From Iris pallida (Eukaryota > Streptophyta > Magnoliopsida > Asparagales > Iridaceae): DNA of 64,000 nucleotides. Made by a program: the position numbers and the translations under genes. The first letter of the stretch is position 1. Every line of letters starts with the position of its first letter. Location: assembly GCA_029216955.1 (NCBI GenBank), contig JANAVB010015600.1, positions 38,090,039 through 38,154,038 of the forward strand. The letters run 5' to 3'. Positions 45,608-57,973 of the stretch are shown here, one piece after another. The notes beneath the pieces were generated by a model, which did no database searches, was not told where the DNA came from, and saw nothing but the letters and a program-made list of their open reading frames with translations.

Positions 45608-46075
45608 GGCCAATGATCGGAGAAGGGAAATGAGGAAAGAAAGGCAAGACAGCAATAGTGGGACGAAGGAGAAAGTAAAGAATTCCCCCGAGCATACTCA
45701 TCCATATTTATAAACAAAAGTGAAGTATTTTGATCCCCGTGCATACACGCAGACCGACTCTTCGGTTATCAAAATGAGCTGCCGAAAATAGAGGCCAAGC
45801 TCCTCGGATCCCGCACCGAAAAGTGGCCTTTAAAGCTGACAGCAAATCAAATAGCATTTAATGCAAAGGATTGCCATACGTGGCAACGATGATATGGCCG
45901 AAAGTTCTATGCGGCTGAACTAGCTGTGCGGCTGAGTCAATTCATGCGACCGACCTATCTATGCTGCTTAAACACTCATGCGGCAAGAGTGGCATATATG
46001 GCCAGAAAAAAATACGACCATGCTTCTTATTCAAAGTATTTCAATTTTACAAATTAAAAACTTTGAAGGGGGTCT
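45608..46075. other. TatA antisense promoter region and polypurine tract
   Basis: Antisense TATA box TATAAATA on the minus strand at 45705-45712; a few ATGCGG motifs at 45905-45985; polypurine tract CTTTGAAGGGGGTCT at 46061-46075 abutting the 3' LTR. No ORF of note. Confidence 0.65.
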
Positions 46076-47402
46076 TGTAGAAGCATGGAAAATGATCCAT
46101 GCGGCCAGGGAACCCCATGCAGCTCAAACAGCCCATGCGGCACAGAAAGACTATGCGGCTCAGGAACTATGCGGTCTGAAATGTTCCATGTGGCTCAGAA
46201 GACACATGGCATAACAGTCCTCCCCTCCAACCCATGCTGTATTAATTACTTTGACGGCTGACAACTCTAAAAAAGTGACAGCCCTGATACGAGGAAGGAA
46301 TTATGACTCTGTCATAATGACAGACTTCTAAGGAAGAGAAAGAGATCTCTGACATAATCCCCCAAGATTTATAAAGTACCACGTGGCTTTGCCACGTGGA
46401 CGTTCATATGCGGCTCGAGCGAAGACTTTCCATGCGGTTCAGAATAAAACCGTCCTATGCGGCTCAGGTCGAAACAGTCTCATGCGGCAAGCGGAGGCCT
46501 TCCCATGTGGCTCAAGAGGGCCATTTCCATGCGGCTCAAGCAGATGTATCTATATGCGGCTCGCAATGATCATCTCCATGCGGTTCGAAGGTTCGAGGGG
46601 TGACCATTACCCGAGCAGCCCTTACACGTGGCCCAAACCTTATGCGGCCCAAACCTTATACGGCTCAATATTCATGCGGTTCAGATCTCTCCCAGTGGCT
46701 CCTAAGACACGTGTCCTAAGCCGATCAATTTCCCAGATTTATTGTAATCATAGATTGGGTCAAATCTCAATAATCTGGGACACGTGGAAGGAGAATAAAT
46801 CAAATTTATTCGCAGACATCAGAAGATCATTATGAGGAAGATTTATTCCAATCAGTATTAATTACTGATGAGATTTGGTGTAATCTATACTCAATGGTCC
46901 AGATTCATCACAATCAAAACTAATGGCCTAGATTGACCAATCCACAGGCCGCTGCCATCTCCCAGAAGCAATCATTTGCAACCCTAATGATCACACCCTA
47001 TTCCTATAAGTAGCAGGGTGCCATTCCCTTGCAAAAGAGACAAAAAAAGAGATACGCACACACTGAAAGAGCGCACACAGGAGCACTTTTCGAGATCAGA
47101 GAGAGCACCAGAGTACTTGGAGAGTAGAGCAGAGGGAGAGCAAAGAGAGCATTTCTTCAGCGTTGAGCAAATCTTTTGGAGCCAAGGCTGCACACCGATC
47201 GTCCAAGGAGTAAGGCAGAGCTGCCGTCGCTTTCCCGAGCCTCTATTGTCATCTCCCAGAATCTAAAATAAACAATTGTACTTAGATTATTGTACCTAGG
47301 CTTTCGTCCCTAGACTTTCTTTGTACAAGCGAGTTTGTATTATGAGTCTAACTTCAGTCCTCCCATAAAACTATTCTGTACTTTTACAATCAATGGCAAA
47401 CA
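46076..47402 (+). repeat. TatA 3' LTR (1327 bp)
   Basis: Starts TGTAGAAGCATGG and ends GGCAAACA like TatB, but most of U3 has diverged, so TatA and TatB are different subfamilies. Many ATGCGGCTC-like motifs at 46098-46690. TATA-like TATAAGTA at 47005-47012. The next base, 47403, is the first base of an open gag codon of the older chromovirus. Confidence 0.88.
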
Positions 47403-48332
47403 GAAGGCTCTATCAAGAATTTTACAGATATGAACCCCAAGGCCTTTAGAGGAACAGAGAAGCCATTAGAGGTATCCCAGTGGCTTATTAGTACCGAAAA
47501 GCTACTGAAGGCATCCCAGTTGCCAGCTCGAGATTGGATGACAGCAGTGGACCTACTGTTAGATGACAATGCTCACCACTGGTGGAAGGCGGAAGAGAGA
47601 CGAATAGGCACTGGGATCACCTGGAAGCAGTTCTATGATGCATTTTATGAGAGATTCTTCCCTATTCATGTTCGAGATGGTCTCTATGACCAGTTCCTTC
47701 ATCTGAAGCAAGGAAATATGACAGTTGATGAGTATGACTCGGAGTTCAATCGCTTGAGTCAATTTGGTACGGGATTGATTCCGACGAAGTTAGAGAAGGC
47801 GAGGAGATTTCACCAGGGGCTTGCACCAGAGCTCAAGTCTTATACGACTACCCAGTCTCGAGTCTCCCATTCAGCTGTCTTGGAAGAAGCTCGTGCTCAG
47901 GAGATTCTTCGCAAGAAACAGCAGCAGACATCGAAGTGCCATACCCCAGCAGCTACACCAGCCCGAGCTACTCAGAGTGGACCTATCATGAGGACTACAG
48001 GACAATACCAGCAGAGGCACACACCTTATCAAAAGCCCACCTGCAACTTTTACGGAAAGCAGGGGCATATTAGAGATGACTGTCGATTTCGTTTGGGCTT
48101 ATGTATGAGATGTAGATCAGGATAGCACTTGGCCAGAGATTATCCTGAGTAGCAGGCTCTAGTTCAGGCACATCAGGCCCAGAGGCCTACAGCCCTAGCA
48201 CCTCGTCCACCTTTACCACCACAGACAGTATAGTACTATAAGGCCAGAGCTCAAGGCCCAGGGCAAAACCATGGAAAGGTATTCTCTCTAGCTGTTGAGA
48301 ATGTAGAGACAGAAGCAGAGGTCATAGCAGGT
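47403..48332 (+). pseudogene. gag: Older chromovirus gag, 5' truncated by TatA insertion
   Basis: The frame is open from 47403 and continuous with pol. The capsid domain has FRGTEKPLEVSQWL, HHWWKA and FYDAFYERFFP (47440-47670). Stops: TAG 48123, TAG about 48150 and TAG about 48231. Both zinc knuckles are damaged: the first reads CNFYGKQGHIRDDC (Tyr for Cys) and the second is split by the stop and ends in Tyr instead of Cys. It is joined to an upstream gag part that is outside the window. Confidence 0.85.
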
Positions 48333-51300
48333 ATGATTTTAGTTGTATATTTTTTTGCTATTATCTTATTTGATACTGGAGCCACGCATTCATTTATAGC
48401 CACTAGTTTTGCCACAAGATACAGCATTCCCATCACATCCTTAGCTAAAAATGTTAAAATCCTCACTGGAGGAGGAGTTGTACCTGTTAGTGGTATTTGT
48501 AGACTTTATCCTGTAGTGATAAATGGTAAAGAAATGATGGCACGACTTCTTGTATTCCCTATGCCGACATTTGATGTGGTTCTTGGAATGGACTGGTTGA
48601 GCCAGCATTTCGCTCTCATCGACTGCCATAGGAGCAGTATTATCTTTAGACCACCGAATACAGCAGAGTTTGAGTTCACCAAAGAAGACAGAGAGAGTTG
48701 TTATACACCCACATCGGGGACTCGTATGATGATGCATGACACCCCTCAACACCCTATTATCACCGAGTTCGAGGATGTATTCCCCGAAGAATTGCCAGAA
48801 CTACCACCTGACGGAGATATTGAGTTTTTTATTGAGCTTATTCCCGGAGCCGAGCCTATTTCATCTCGAGTATATCGTCTGGCACCCAAGGAGTTGGTAG
48901 ATATGAAGACGCAGATTGATGACTTATTGGAGAAGGGCTTTATTCATGCCAGTGAGTCACCGTGGGGAGCACCCATTCTTTTTGTACCTAAAAAAGACGG
49001 GACAGTACGCATGTGCATCGACTACAGAACATTAAATACAGTGACGGTGAAGAACAAGTATCCCTTGCCACGTATAGACGATCTATTCGATCAACTGAGT
49101 GGAGCAAAAGTATTCTCCAAGATTGACTTACGATCAGGCTATCACCAAGTGAAGGTTCGGAAGGAAGACATTGCAAAGACGACTTTTCGATCAAGGTATG
49201 GATACTACGAGTTCTTGGTGATGCCTTTCGGTTTGACCAATGGTTCCACAGTTTTCATGAATTTAATGAACAAGATCTTTCACCAGTACCTGGACAAATT
49301 TGTAGTAGTCTTTATAGACGATATCTAGATTTACTCCAAGAGCCAAGAGGAGCATGAGCAGCATCTGCGGATAGTTTTAGGAACATTGAGGAATGAGCGA
49401 CTCTTTGCGAAGCTTAGCAAGTGTGATTTCTTTCTCAAGGAGGTATCATTCCTTGGTCATATTGTTACGGGCGATGGTATATCAGTAGACCCAGAGAAGA
49501 TCACAGCAGTCAAATCATGGCCCGCTCCCACATCAGCTTCTGAGGTGAGAAGTTTCCTCGGACTTGCGGGTTACTACCGATGGTTCGTAGAAGATTTCTG
49601 TCGAATAGCGGGGCCTATGACTCGATTGACTTGCAAGGATCAGGAGTTTGTATGGACAGACGAGTGTCAAGCCGCTTTTAACGAGTTAAAGAAGCGATTG
49701 ACCACAGCACCGATCTTGACACTACCATCGGGCCCAGGAGGATTTGTGATCTACAGCGACGCATCAGAGAAGGGATTAGGATATGTATTGATGCGGCACG
49801 GTCGTGTAGTAGCTTATGCATTGCTACAGTTGAGAGTACATGAGAAGAATTATCCGATCCACGATCTAGAGCTCGTAGCGGTTATCTTTGCTTTGAAGCT
49901 ATGGAGACACTACTTGTACGGCAAGAAGGTTGATATCTACACTGATCATAAGAGCCTCAAGTACATGTTCACACAAAATGAGTTGAATATGCGACAGCGA
50001 CGTTGGTTGGAGTTCATGAAGGATTATGAGATCGAGCTTCATTATCATCCGGGCAAGGCTAATGTCGTGGCAGACGCATTGAGCCGCAAGCCCATGGCAC
50101 ACTTTTTGACCACACAAAAGGAGTTGATTAGAGACTTGGAGCATCTTGGAATTGAGGTAGTATTACCGGGAGCAGATGGCGTATTAGCCAACCTCGAAGT
50201 GCAATCATCATTGGTAGAGCGCATCAAGGCAGCATTGCCCAATGACGCTAGACTTCGACGGCTCAAGGAGAGGACTGAAGCCGGAGAGCAGACAGGATTG
50301 AGGATCCACACCGATGGGACATTGCGATGTGGTGATCGTATTTATGTTTCCAATGGAGAGCTACGGCAGGAGCTGATGGCAGAGGCTCACAGTTCGACTT
50401 ACTTTATTTATCCCGGAGGAACCAAGATGTATCGCGACTTACGACAGTATTATTGGTAGCAAGGAATGAAGCGGGAGAAAGCTCGTTTCGTTGCCAAGTG
50501 CTTGGTATGTCAACAAGTGAAGGCGAAGCACCAGAGGACGGCCGGATTATTACAGCCGCTACCCATTCCCGAGTGGAAGTGGGAGCACATTACTATGGAT
50601 TTCGTCACGGGTTTTCCTCGGAGTCCTAGAGGACGTGACGCAGTACGGGTGATTGTTGATAGACTTACCAAGTCAGCCTATTTCTTACCTTTTAGAGTGG
50701 GCCAGTCGACAGAGGTATTGGCAGAGATGTATATGGAGCAGATTGTGAGATTACACGGTGTGCGTGTTAGTATTGTGTCGGACCGTGACTCGAGATTTAC
50801 CTCGCATTTTTGGAGGAGCATGTAAGAGAGTTTGGGCACTCGATTGAAGTTTAGCACATCATACCATCTGCAGACAGACGGCCAGTCAGAGCGTACCATA
50901 CAGACGCTAGAGGATATGTTGAGAGCATGCATGCTTGATTTTGACGGTTCATGGGAGGACCATCTCCATCTTGTTGAGTTTTCCTACAATAATAGCTATC
51001 AAGCGAGCATTCAGATGGCTCCGTTTGAGGTATTGTTTGGTAGGAAGTGTCGGTCTCCTGTTTGTTGGAGCGACATAGGAGAGCGACAGCTATTGGGTCC
51101 CGAGTTGGTCTTGAGCACAGTGGAGACTGTAAAAAAATTCAGGGCCACCTACGAGCAGCGCAGGATCGTCAGAAGCAGTGCGCAGATAATCGTCGTCGAC
51201 CCTTGGAGTTCAAAGAGGTTAACCATGTGTTCTTGAAGATACCCCCCACTAGAGGCACGATTCGATTCGGAGGACGTGGCAAGTTGAGTCCAAGGTACAT

Positions 51301-51655
51301 CGGCCCCTTCGATGTCTTAGAACGTGTTGGAGAGGTTGCCTACTGATTGGCATTGCCACCGTCACTAGAGGGAGTGCATGACGTATTCCATGTATCTCAG
51401 TTGAGGAGGTACGTGGCGGACAGCAATCATGTGCTTGATCACTCCGAGATCACAGTTGGACCGAGTTTGTCGTACGAAAAGCAACCAGTAGGTATCCTCG
51501 ATCGCCGAGTAAAGGTATTGCAGAATCAATCTATTATATTGGTTCGCGTGGCATGGAAGCATCACTCGCCAGGGGAGTCTACTTGGGAGCGCGAGGACGA
51601 CATTCGAACCCGCTACCCGTATTTGTTCGAAGACGAAGGTATGTCTTGCATTTAA
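48333..51655 (+). pseudogene. pol: Older chromovirus pol: protease, RT, RNase H, integrase, chromodomain
   Basis: Same frame as gag up to about 51130. Protease [10 protein letters not shown] near 48370. RT from about 48880, with TAG 49326-49328 directly after the catalytic FIDDI. RNase H: YSDAS, DLELVAV, TDHKSL, VADALSR. Integrase zinc finger has a His-to-Tyr change (FIYPGG). TAG 50457 replaces Trp and TAA 50823 replaces Gln. The integrase core keeps the first Asp (ITMDFVTG). A one-base shift in an A7 run at about 51129-51135 moves the frame; TGA 51344 follows where relatives read Arg. The chromodomain (ILDRRVKVL ... STWEREDDI) ends at TAA 51653. Confidence 0.88.
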
Positions 51656-51748
51656 GTTTTTAAATTACTATCAATTTTTCTTGCATTGCATTCAGACCCC
51701 GACCTTAATTTAATTTCGAGGACAAAATTTTCTTTAAGTTAGGTAGGA
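51656..51748 (+). other. 3' untranslated stretch and polypurine tract of older chromovirus
   Basis: TTTCGAGGACAAAATTTTC followed by TTTAAGTTAGGTAGGA ends at 51748, directly before the LTR start TGTAAACTCCC. Same position and form as in Tekay-1 and the gag-only element. Confidence 0.75.
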
Positions 51749-52018
51749 TGTAAACTCCCAAGATTTTCTAATTATTTTTGTGATTTAAAATTTTATTTTT
51801 ATATATTATTTGGCATTAAAGAGTTAGTTGGTATATATGGGTGTATTTATAGTTATATAAATATATATATATTATGTGTGTGATTGTGTGCTTGATATTT
51901 GAAAGTGCTACTAAATATAGACTTCAATTATTATAAAAGATTTTTGTTACTTATTTACAAATTATAGGATTTTTGTGTGATTTGTTTTCATATATATAAG
52001 TATGTGTATATATATATA

Positions 52019-52079
<61 letters not shown>

Positions 52080-52101
52080 TATATTATTATTAAATAAATA
52101 A

Positions 52102-52143
<42 letters not shown>

Positions 52144-54763
52144 GGGTGGTCGGCCCAAGGGGGGACCGACCACTGCAGCAGAAGAGAAAAGGAAAAGGGA
52201 AAAGAAAAGGAAAAGGAAAAAAAGAATTAATAGAAAACCCACCCACGTGGGCGGACCCCACTCTTGCATGCTTGCTACAGGAAGCTCACGTAGTAAGCGA
52301 AAGAAAAAAAAAACCGTGGGGTTTATGTATACTAAACCTATTAGTATTAGGTTTTGGCTACGGGTTGTTATAAATATAATTTTTTTCTAGACCTCAAAAC
52401 CCTAATCTTCCAAAACGAAAGTTGAGGCTGATCATACCCCCTTCGCCTACGAGTTTGTTTTACCAGCGATGGAGTTTTGTGCACGATGAACGGAGCATTG
52501 GAAGTCAGCCCCGCGTCACCCACGGAGCAGTTTTTCCACTCAAGGTACCCTACTTCCCTACGACGTAACTTTTTACTCGTAGCACCAATTTTCGATCCGT
52601 AAGATTTTCTAAATAGTAGACTTGACCCTCTTCGAGATCCTCTTAATGGATTTTGAAACAACTCATTAACTTGCTCAAAAAATCGAGACGAAGTTGAACA
52701 AAAATTTATTTTCTGTAACGCTAAAAACTGTTTTAAAACGACAACTTGTCGGCCAATTTTCTTGCTATACAGTAAAGAAATGTTAGAACTAATTAAAAAC
52801 AGTTAAAGACAACATAACCGAGATTGCAACGCATCTTCTGGATCGTCGTTTCGATTTGTGTGTAAAAAGTATATTGCTGTTGAAGTTGAGGAAAAATCTG
52901 TGTTTAATTAGATTAATTTTCTAAAATTTGTCCGATATGGCGTGTGCCCCGACAAACCAGGCGACGTGGTCGAGCGCTATATGTATCGAAAGGCGCATAT
53001 GGATGTTGAGGATGTGTGGGAACTGACGGAACTCAGTTTCGTCGCGTGTGCGCGACGAAACCAACACGTATCCGTCGAGATACCCCCGTATCGTCGTTTT
53101 GCAAACTTGCCCATAACTTCGTGTACAGTCGTCGATGAAAGACAAAACTTACGCCAATAGGTTCGAATCGAAATTCTGGTCCTGTATGCCAAGTTTGGTT
53201 CGATTCTGAGAAGGTCGAATCGGAACCCATTTTTGGCGGGCCCGCGACCCACTCAAACGGGCGATTTTGTACACGGCTCATCGGAATCTAAAACTGGACA
53301 TACCATTGAGTTCCTCTCCTCAAACTAAAATCGTAGACATGTAGTTTGACGACTTTAGAGACCATATACCTTGGCACGCGTTTCGGTGCAAAGCGGGTCC
53401 AACGGCGGACATCGTTTTGACCCAAAATTACGATTTTGTCCTTGTTCCAGAATTAGACATTTGGATAGGCATTTCCTAGGTATATTTTTTACACCGAGTG
53501 CATTTTTGATGTTTGTTTCAGCATCCGGAGTTGTTTGGAGATTGTGACATTTCTTGGCTGACATTGTGATTACTTGGACTTGCCACTTTGTACCATCAGG
53601 CAAGATACCTTGCCACCTTACTCTGTGATTATTATATTTCTTATTTTTAGTTGTTATTTTCAGCATTTCTTATTTTTTTATATTTAAACTGTGCGTCCAA
53701 GTCACACTTGGGTGCAAGCGACTCTATCGGTCGTTTATCTTGCCTTATTTATTTCTCTTACATTGACTTAGTCTAGTGACCACCCATTGATGTTAAGGTA
53801 TTGGTATATCTCATACGGCCTTGACACTTGCTGTATCACGCGATGTGAGTCACATGTAGGATACGTATCCGCGTAGTCGGCTGGCCACTGATACGTTTGG
53901 AGCGTACGACGGATAGGAGTAACTGCCAATAGAATTGCATGCTAGAAGACTTGGCAGTTATTAGAGGTACATGTCAGTCATGGAGATGATGATACTAGGC
54001 ATTGGGTGGGGAGAACATTACCTGACGTATGGGCTTCGATTGCACTTCCCTTGTAACCCAGAAGCTCCGCTAGAGATACGGGTATGAGCCTCTCAGGTTG
54101 GCCACTGTCGTTTTTGAACGTCATGCGCTTGGTCACTGGTGTCCAAGTGGGGACTATATCGGATCCTATATTCAGCCAGGGATCTTGCATCGAAGGAATG
54201 TATCTCAACTACATATTCACAGTAGAATGGTCAGGAACCCGGTTGCATGTATACCTTTCTCTCTTATTATATTATAACAGTTTATATGGCATGGTATTTT
54301 CTTGTATCTTGCTATGTCCCCTGAGGATCTGGTTATCTCTCCAGGTTTAGACGATTTTTCACAGGAGTACGGAGCGACGTTGGAGCTATCCTACATTGAT
54401 GACTAGGCAGTCCCTTTTGACTTCTAGACTATTTCTTATCTGAGACAGTTGTAGACATTATTTTACATCATTTTTTCTATTTACGGAGGTTGGACTCCGT
54501 TCTTGTGAGACTATTTTTCATAGCTGTTTGGAGTGAGTATGTTCACTCGGCTATCTTTTGATACTCTGCTTTATTCAATTGGACTTTATTATCTTCTGTG
54601 TTGAGCTGTGATGAGATTAGATATGTTATTCTGGCCTGTGATTATTTTTATTTACAGCTTATGTGCATATATGAGGATTCCATATATTAGAGTATTCTTC
54701 GTATATGTGCAGCAGGCATGTTCACGTACTTGGTCCTACGTATTTTGGGACTGGGGCGTTACA
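51749..54763 (+). repeat. 3' LTR of older chromovirus (3015 bp), with TA microsatellite
   Basis: Starts TGTAAACTCCC and ends GGGGCGTTACA. A long (TA)n/(TAAA)n run fills 51991-52140. A TATA box TATAAATA lies at 52369-52376. No coding sequence. It is followed by TAGAT and an AGATGGTGCCC block that resembles the chromoviral leader. Confidence 0.82.
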
Positions 54764-55208
54764 TAGATACCATATAGATGGTGCCCTAGTATAATTGAGT
54801 AGAATATCAGTGTGGATATTACTTGAGTGTCATGGATTAGATAGAGGGAGCTAGACCACCCGTAGCGCAGCACTGTACCCCGCACCATCAGAGGGATATA
54901 CCCCAGAGGGGCAGGGCTTTTGCACTGACAGTCGAGTAGACCGACGCTATGGGTGACGGGTTAGCAGGTCTGTCTTTCCTGTTCTTCTTTCCATCTTGTT
55001 GTGTGATTCCATTAGTATCGGTCAGGATGTTTTGTGCTATGATAGATAGTATGGTGACCCTGATCAAGACCGTGATATCACGACCAGTAGGACCACAATT
55101 TGCAAGTTTTAGATATAGTTTTCTTGACCTTGATTGTTGGGGGTTTGACCTAGAAGGGGTGCGATCATCTTAATTTCGAGGACAACATTTTTCTAAGGGC
55201 GGTAGGAT
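54764..55208 (+). other. Remnant internal sequence of another chromovirus, with polypurine tract
   Basis: 445 bp without a recognisable protein. It ends with ATTTCGAGGACAACATTTTTC and CTAAGGGCGGTAGGAT, a chromoviral polypurine tract, immediately before a new LTR start at 55209. It may be the 3' end of an element into which the older chromovirus inserted, or the collapsed interior of a tandem element sharing the previous LTR. Confidence 0.55.
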
Positions 55209-57973
55209 TGTAACACCCAATTTTTCAAATGTAGGTAATTTTGAAATTTTGTAATTATAATTATTATTTAGTGATATTTATTTCACATTATGATTTTTGG
55301 TGATTTTTAATCATTTTTAAACTATTTAAAAATTGTTTTAAGTCATGACTTATGATTTTGATGTGCTGCTAGTGAAACCCTAGAGACTGTATGACCTAGA
55401 GCCTAACCATGTCTTTAGGATGATTTAATTATCATTTTAGCTTGAGGGTATTTTGTCATGTAGTGAAATTTGAAATTATTTTAATTAATTGAATTGGTGA
55501 TTCCTAATTTGGACTTTGACACATTGAGACTTGTAGACTAGCCTAGAAGCTAACCCTAGCCATGGTGACCCTAGTCTAACTTAGGTTATCCTACTTTTAG
55601 TTATTAGAAACTAGTTTTGGAATAGGAGGAATAGTTTAAGTGAAATCATATCATGACTTATGGTTTAATGTAATGACTTGTGATTTTATGACTTAATTAC
55701 TTGTGACTTAAGCCCATAGCCCAATAACTAAACCCTAACCCTAGAAATCAGCCCATGGCCAGCCACTTAGGGCGTCCCCGTTCCCTATAAGTATTCTCCC
55801 AATTAGTTCTTGCCTCTTTTGTATTGAAGGAGCACTTAGAGAAGGAAAGGTTTGTTCATTCTTCCCCATTCCATAAAATCTTTATTTTAAATCATTTTCC
55901 ACTCTAGTTTCTTGCATAGAGCGTAATACTCTCCTATTTTTTGATTGTGGAGTTTAATTCCAGCTTTGGGACAATTTGGGAGCATTTGGCTAGCAAGAAG
56001 GAACCCCCCATTTGAAGCTTTTCTTGCTTTTTGCACCTATAGGTAAAACTCCACAAATTGATCCAATATTTTATTTTCTTTGCATTTAGGGCTAGATATA
56101 GGAGTCCCCTAGCTGTCCCTGAAGTTTGGGTTAATTTTGTGTCCGTATCGGACACGTATCTTTGTGTTATTTAAGGTGTTTGATGAAATGCTTGAAAGGA
56201 CTGAAAATTTGTAATTTTGAAAACTATTTTAATAAAATTGTAGTGCTATATATATACTTTGATTTCGTGTCTTGTTGATTTGGTTTCTCATACGAATTGT
56301 GTCAGTTTGGACACGGGAACACGGCCGCAGCAGCCTTAGGGCAGTGTCCTGCATCTCGGGCTGGATATCTCCCTATATCGGACACGAGGGCATGCCAAAT
56401 TTTGGAAGGATGTCAGGGCATTGACTGACATGGCTCTCCTAAAATTTGAGCCCAAATGGTTGCGTGTGCGAGGAGTTCTCCTCCTCGCACTGGTCGTACT
56501 GGCCGCACGCGCGCGCTGTACACGTGAGCAAATCCTTCACTGACACGTGCGTTTAACTCTGACATGACACCACATTGCCATATTTCAGGCACTTGGACAC
56601 GTACCACTACCCTAGGCGTACACGTATGTACGGCCATGTGTTACCACGTGGCCTGTGTCGTGTATTGGACACACGTGCACGTGTGCACGATGCAGCCTGT
56701 GCACAGCGTGTCTGTGCGTGTTTTGAGGCTTGGACATACCGTGTCCGGCTCTAGGGTGACACGAAAACACACCTGGGACACGAGTACAGGTGGGGGGATT
56801 AATTACTAACCCTTAAATTAGATTATTATCATGATTTTAATTTTCGAATTTCATTTCCCCAAATTTTCTGATACATGTTCTGCTGATTTCGAATTCTGAG
56901 TTTAAATTATATTCCTAACTGCTTTCCCTGTTTATTTATCATGATAATTCACTTACACATGTGTAATTGGTTACTACAATGTTGATTATTGGCTGGTGTT
57001 AGGCAATTGGATTTCGAAGTAGGTTGAATGACTGAACTGCTATGTGTTGACTGATACACAGATTTCCTGTTTTCCATTTCATGTTTTAAAATGTGTTTCA
57101 ACCCATTTTTTCATGATTTAAATTGACATGTTAGATTCATCTACATATGTTTTAGTTACTGAAATGATTGGTGATTGATTGTGTTAGGTTTTAGGTCTTC
57201 GACTTGGATTGCGAATGTTGAACTGCTATGGGTAACACTGTTAACTGATACCCATTTCAGGATTCAAAATTCTAACTTTAATTCCCTGTTTTAAACTAAA
57301 TTTTGATGATAATTGCCATGTTAAATTCATCACACATGTTTAGTTTTGTTTAAACGTTGGGTTGTGTTTGATGTTAGGAGTTTGGGTTTCAACATGGGAA
57401 TGGGGATTTCAAATTTAGGTTGGATTGATTATGAACTGTCATTTCACACTATTTCTGAGAGCTAATTTACTGTTAGTTAACACACACTGTTTTTCCCTAT
57501 TGGCACACACACTGGATTCTGTTACATACACTAACCATTAAATTCCTAAGTTAATACCCTAACTAGTTCACTGTCAATTCACTATCACAGACACACATAC
57601 ACACACTGTCTAAAACTGAGAACATTATGTTCTCCTACACACACACATTCACTGATTTCAAATTACTGAGCACTGTTCTAATATTACATATTCATACACA
57701 TCACTACCTTCCTATTTACGAACTGCCATTCACATGGACACCCTCACATCTACCACCTACACGCACACTAATCTATACACTAGCCTATGGCCTATGTCAC
57801 ACACCCACATGATTACATGTACTCTAATGTTGGCACTACACTAATCGCCCCTACATGCCACACTTGACACATACGCTCTCTATTCCCTCACACTCTAAAA
57901 TTCTGAAAACACACATTGACACTCTACTATTTTCCTATCATATTTGGTTGTCACCTTAAGTTACACATGATAT
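55209..57973 (+). repeat. LTR of a further chromovirus, cut by the copia element
   Basis: Starts TGTAACACCC after a polypurine tract; at least 2765 bp, with no LTR end before the copia insertion. TATA-like TATAAGTA at 55786-55793, followed by a pyrimidine-rich start region. Repeated GGACACG/CACGTG words at 56139-56780. AC-rich 57480-57930. Sequence unlike the LTR at 51749. No genuine ORF. The remainder should lie to the right of the copia element. Confidence 0.72.
56139..56780. promoter_or_regulatory. Cluster of ACGT-core and GGACACG motifs in the chromoviral LTR
   Basis: Perfect inverted repeat GTGTCCGTATCGGACAC at 56139-56155. Five CACGTG (G-box) words at about 56520-56685 and many GGACACG/CGTGTCC words up to 56780. 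G-boxes bind plant bZIP and bHLH factors; action here is inferred. Confidence 0.5.

Larger units (their letters stand above)
1..47402 (+). mobile_element. TatA: Ty3/gypsy Tat-lineage LTR retrotransposon, interrupted, 5' LTR outside window
   Basis: Host element of the left three quarters of the window. Segments belonging to it are 1-7965, 18609-19766, 30994-31512 and 41816-47402; the intervals between are three later insertions with matching 5-bp target duplications. Domain order is gag, protease, a long linker, RT, RNase H, archaeal-type RNase H, integrase, structured 3' non-coding region, antisense PMD-like gene, polypurine tract and 3' LTR. The second RNase H and the antisense ORF before the 3' LTR are hallmarks of the Tat lineage. 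Every sense gene has stop codons, so the copy is dead. It lies inside the gag of an older chromovirus that begins at 47403. The 5' LTR and primer-binding site are off the left edge. Confidence 0.88.
47403..54763 (+). mobile_element. Older chromovirus, 3' part (gag to 3' LTR); 5' part lies left of TatA
   Basis: Tekay-like Ty3/gypsy element interrupted in gag by TatA. Visible: gag 47403-48332, pol 48333-51655 with chromodomain, polypurine tract 51712-51748 and 3' LTR 51749-54763. It carries more stops than Tekay-1 and one frameshift, consistent with an older insertion. Its 5' LTR and gag N-terminus would be beyond TatA's 5' LTR, outside the window. Confidence 0.85.

Noticed and set aside
52025..52261. 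ORF with repeated Tyr-Ile
   Set aside because: Translation of the (TA)n microsatellite.
52921..53281. Overlapping ORFs on both strands in the older chromoviral LTR
   Set aside because: No recognisable domain; inside a well-bounded LTR.
54949..55173. 74-codon ORF between the two chromoviral LTRs
   Set aside because: No similarity to gag or pol that I can see; sits in a decayed non-coding remnant.
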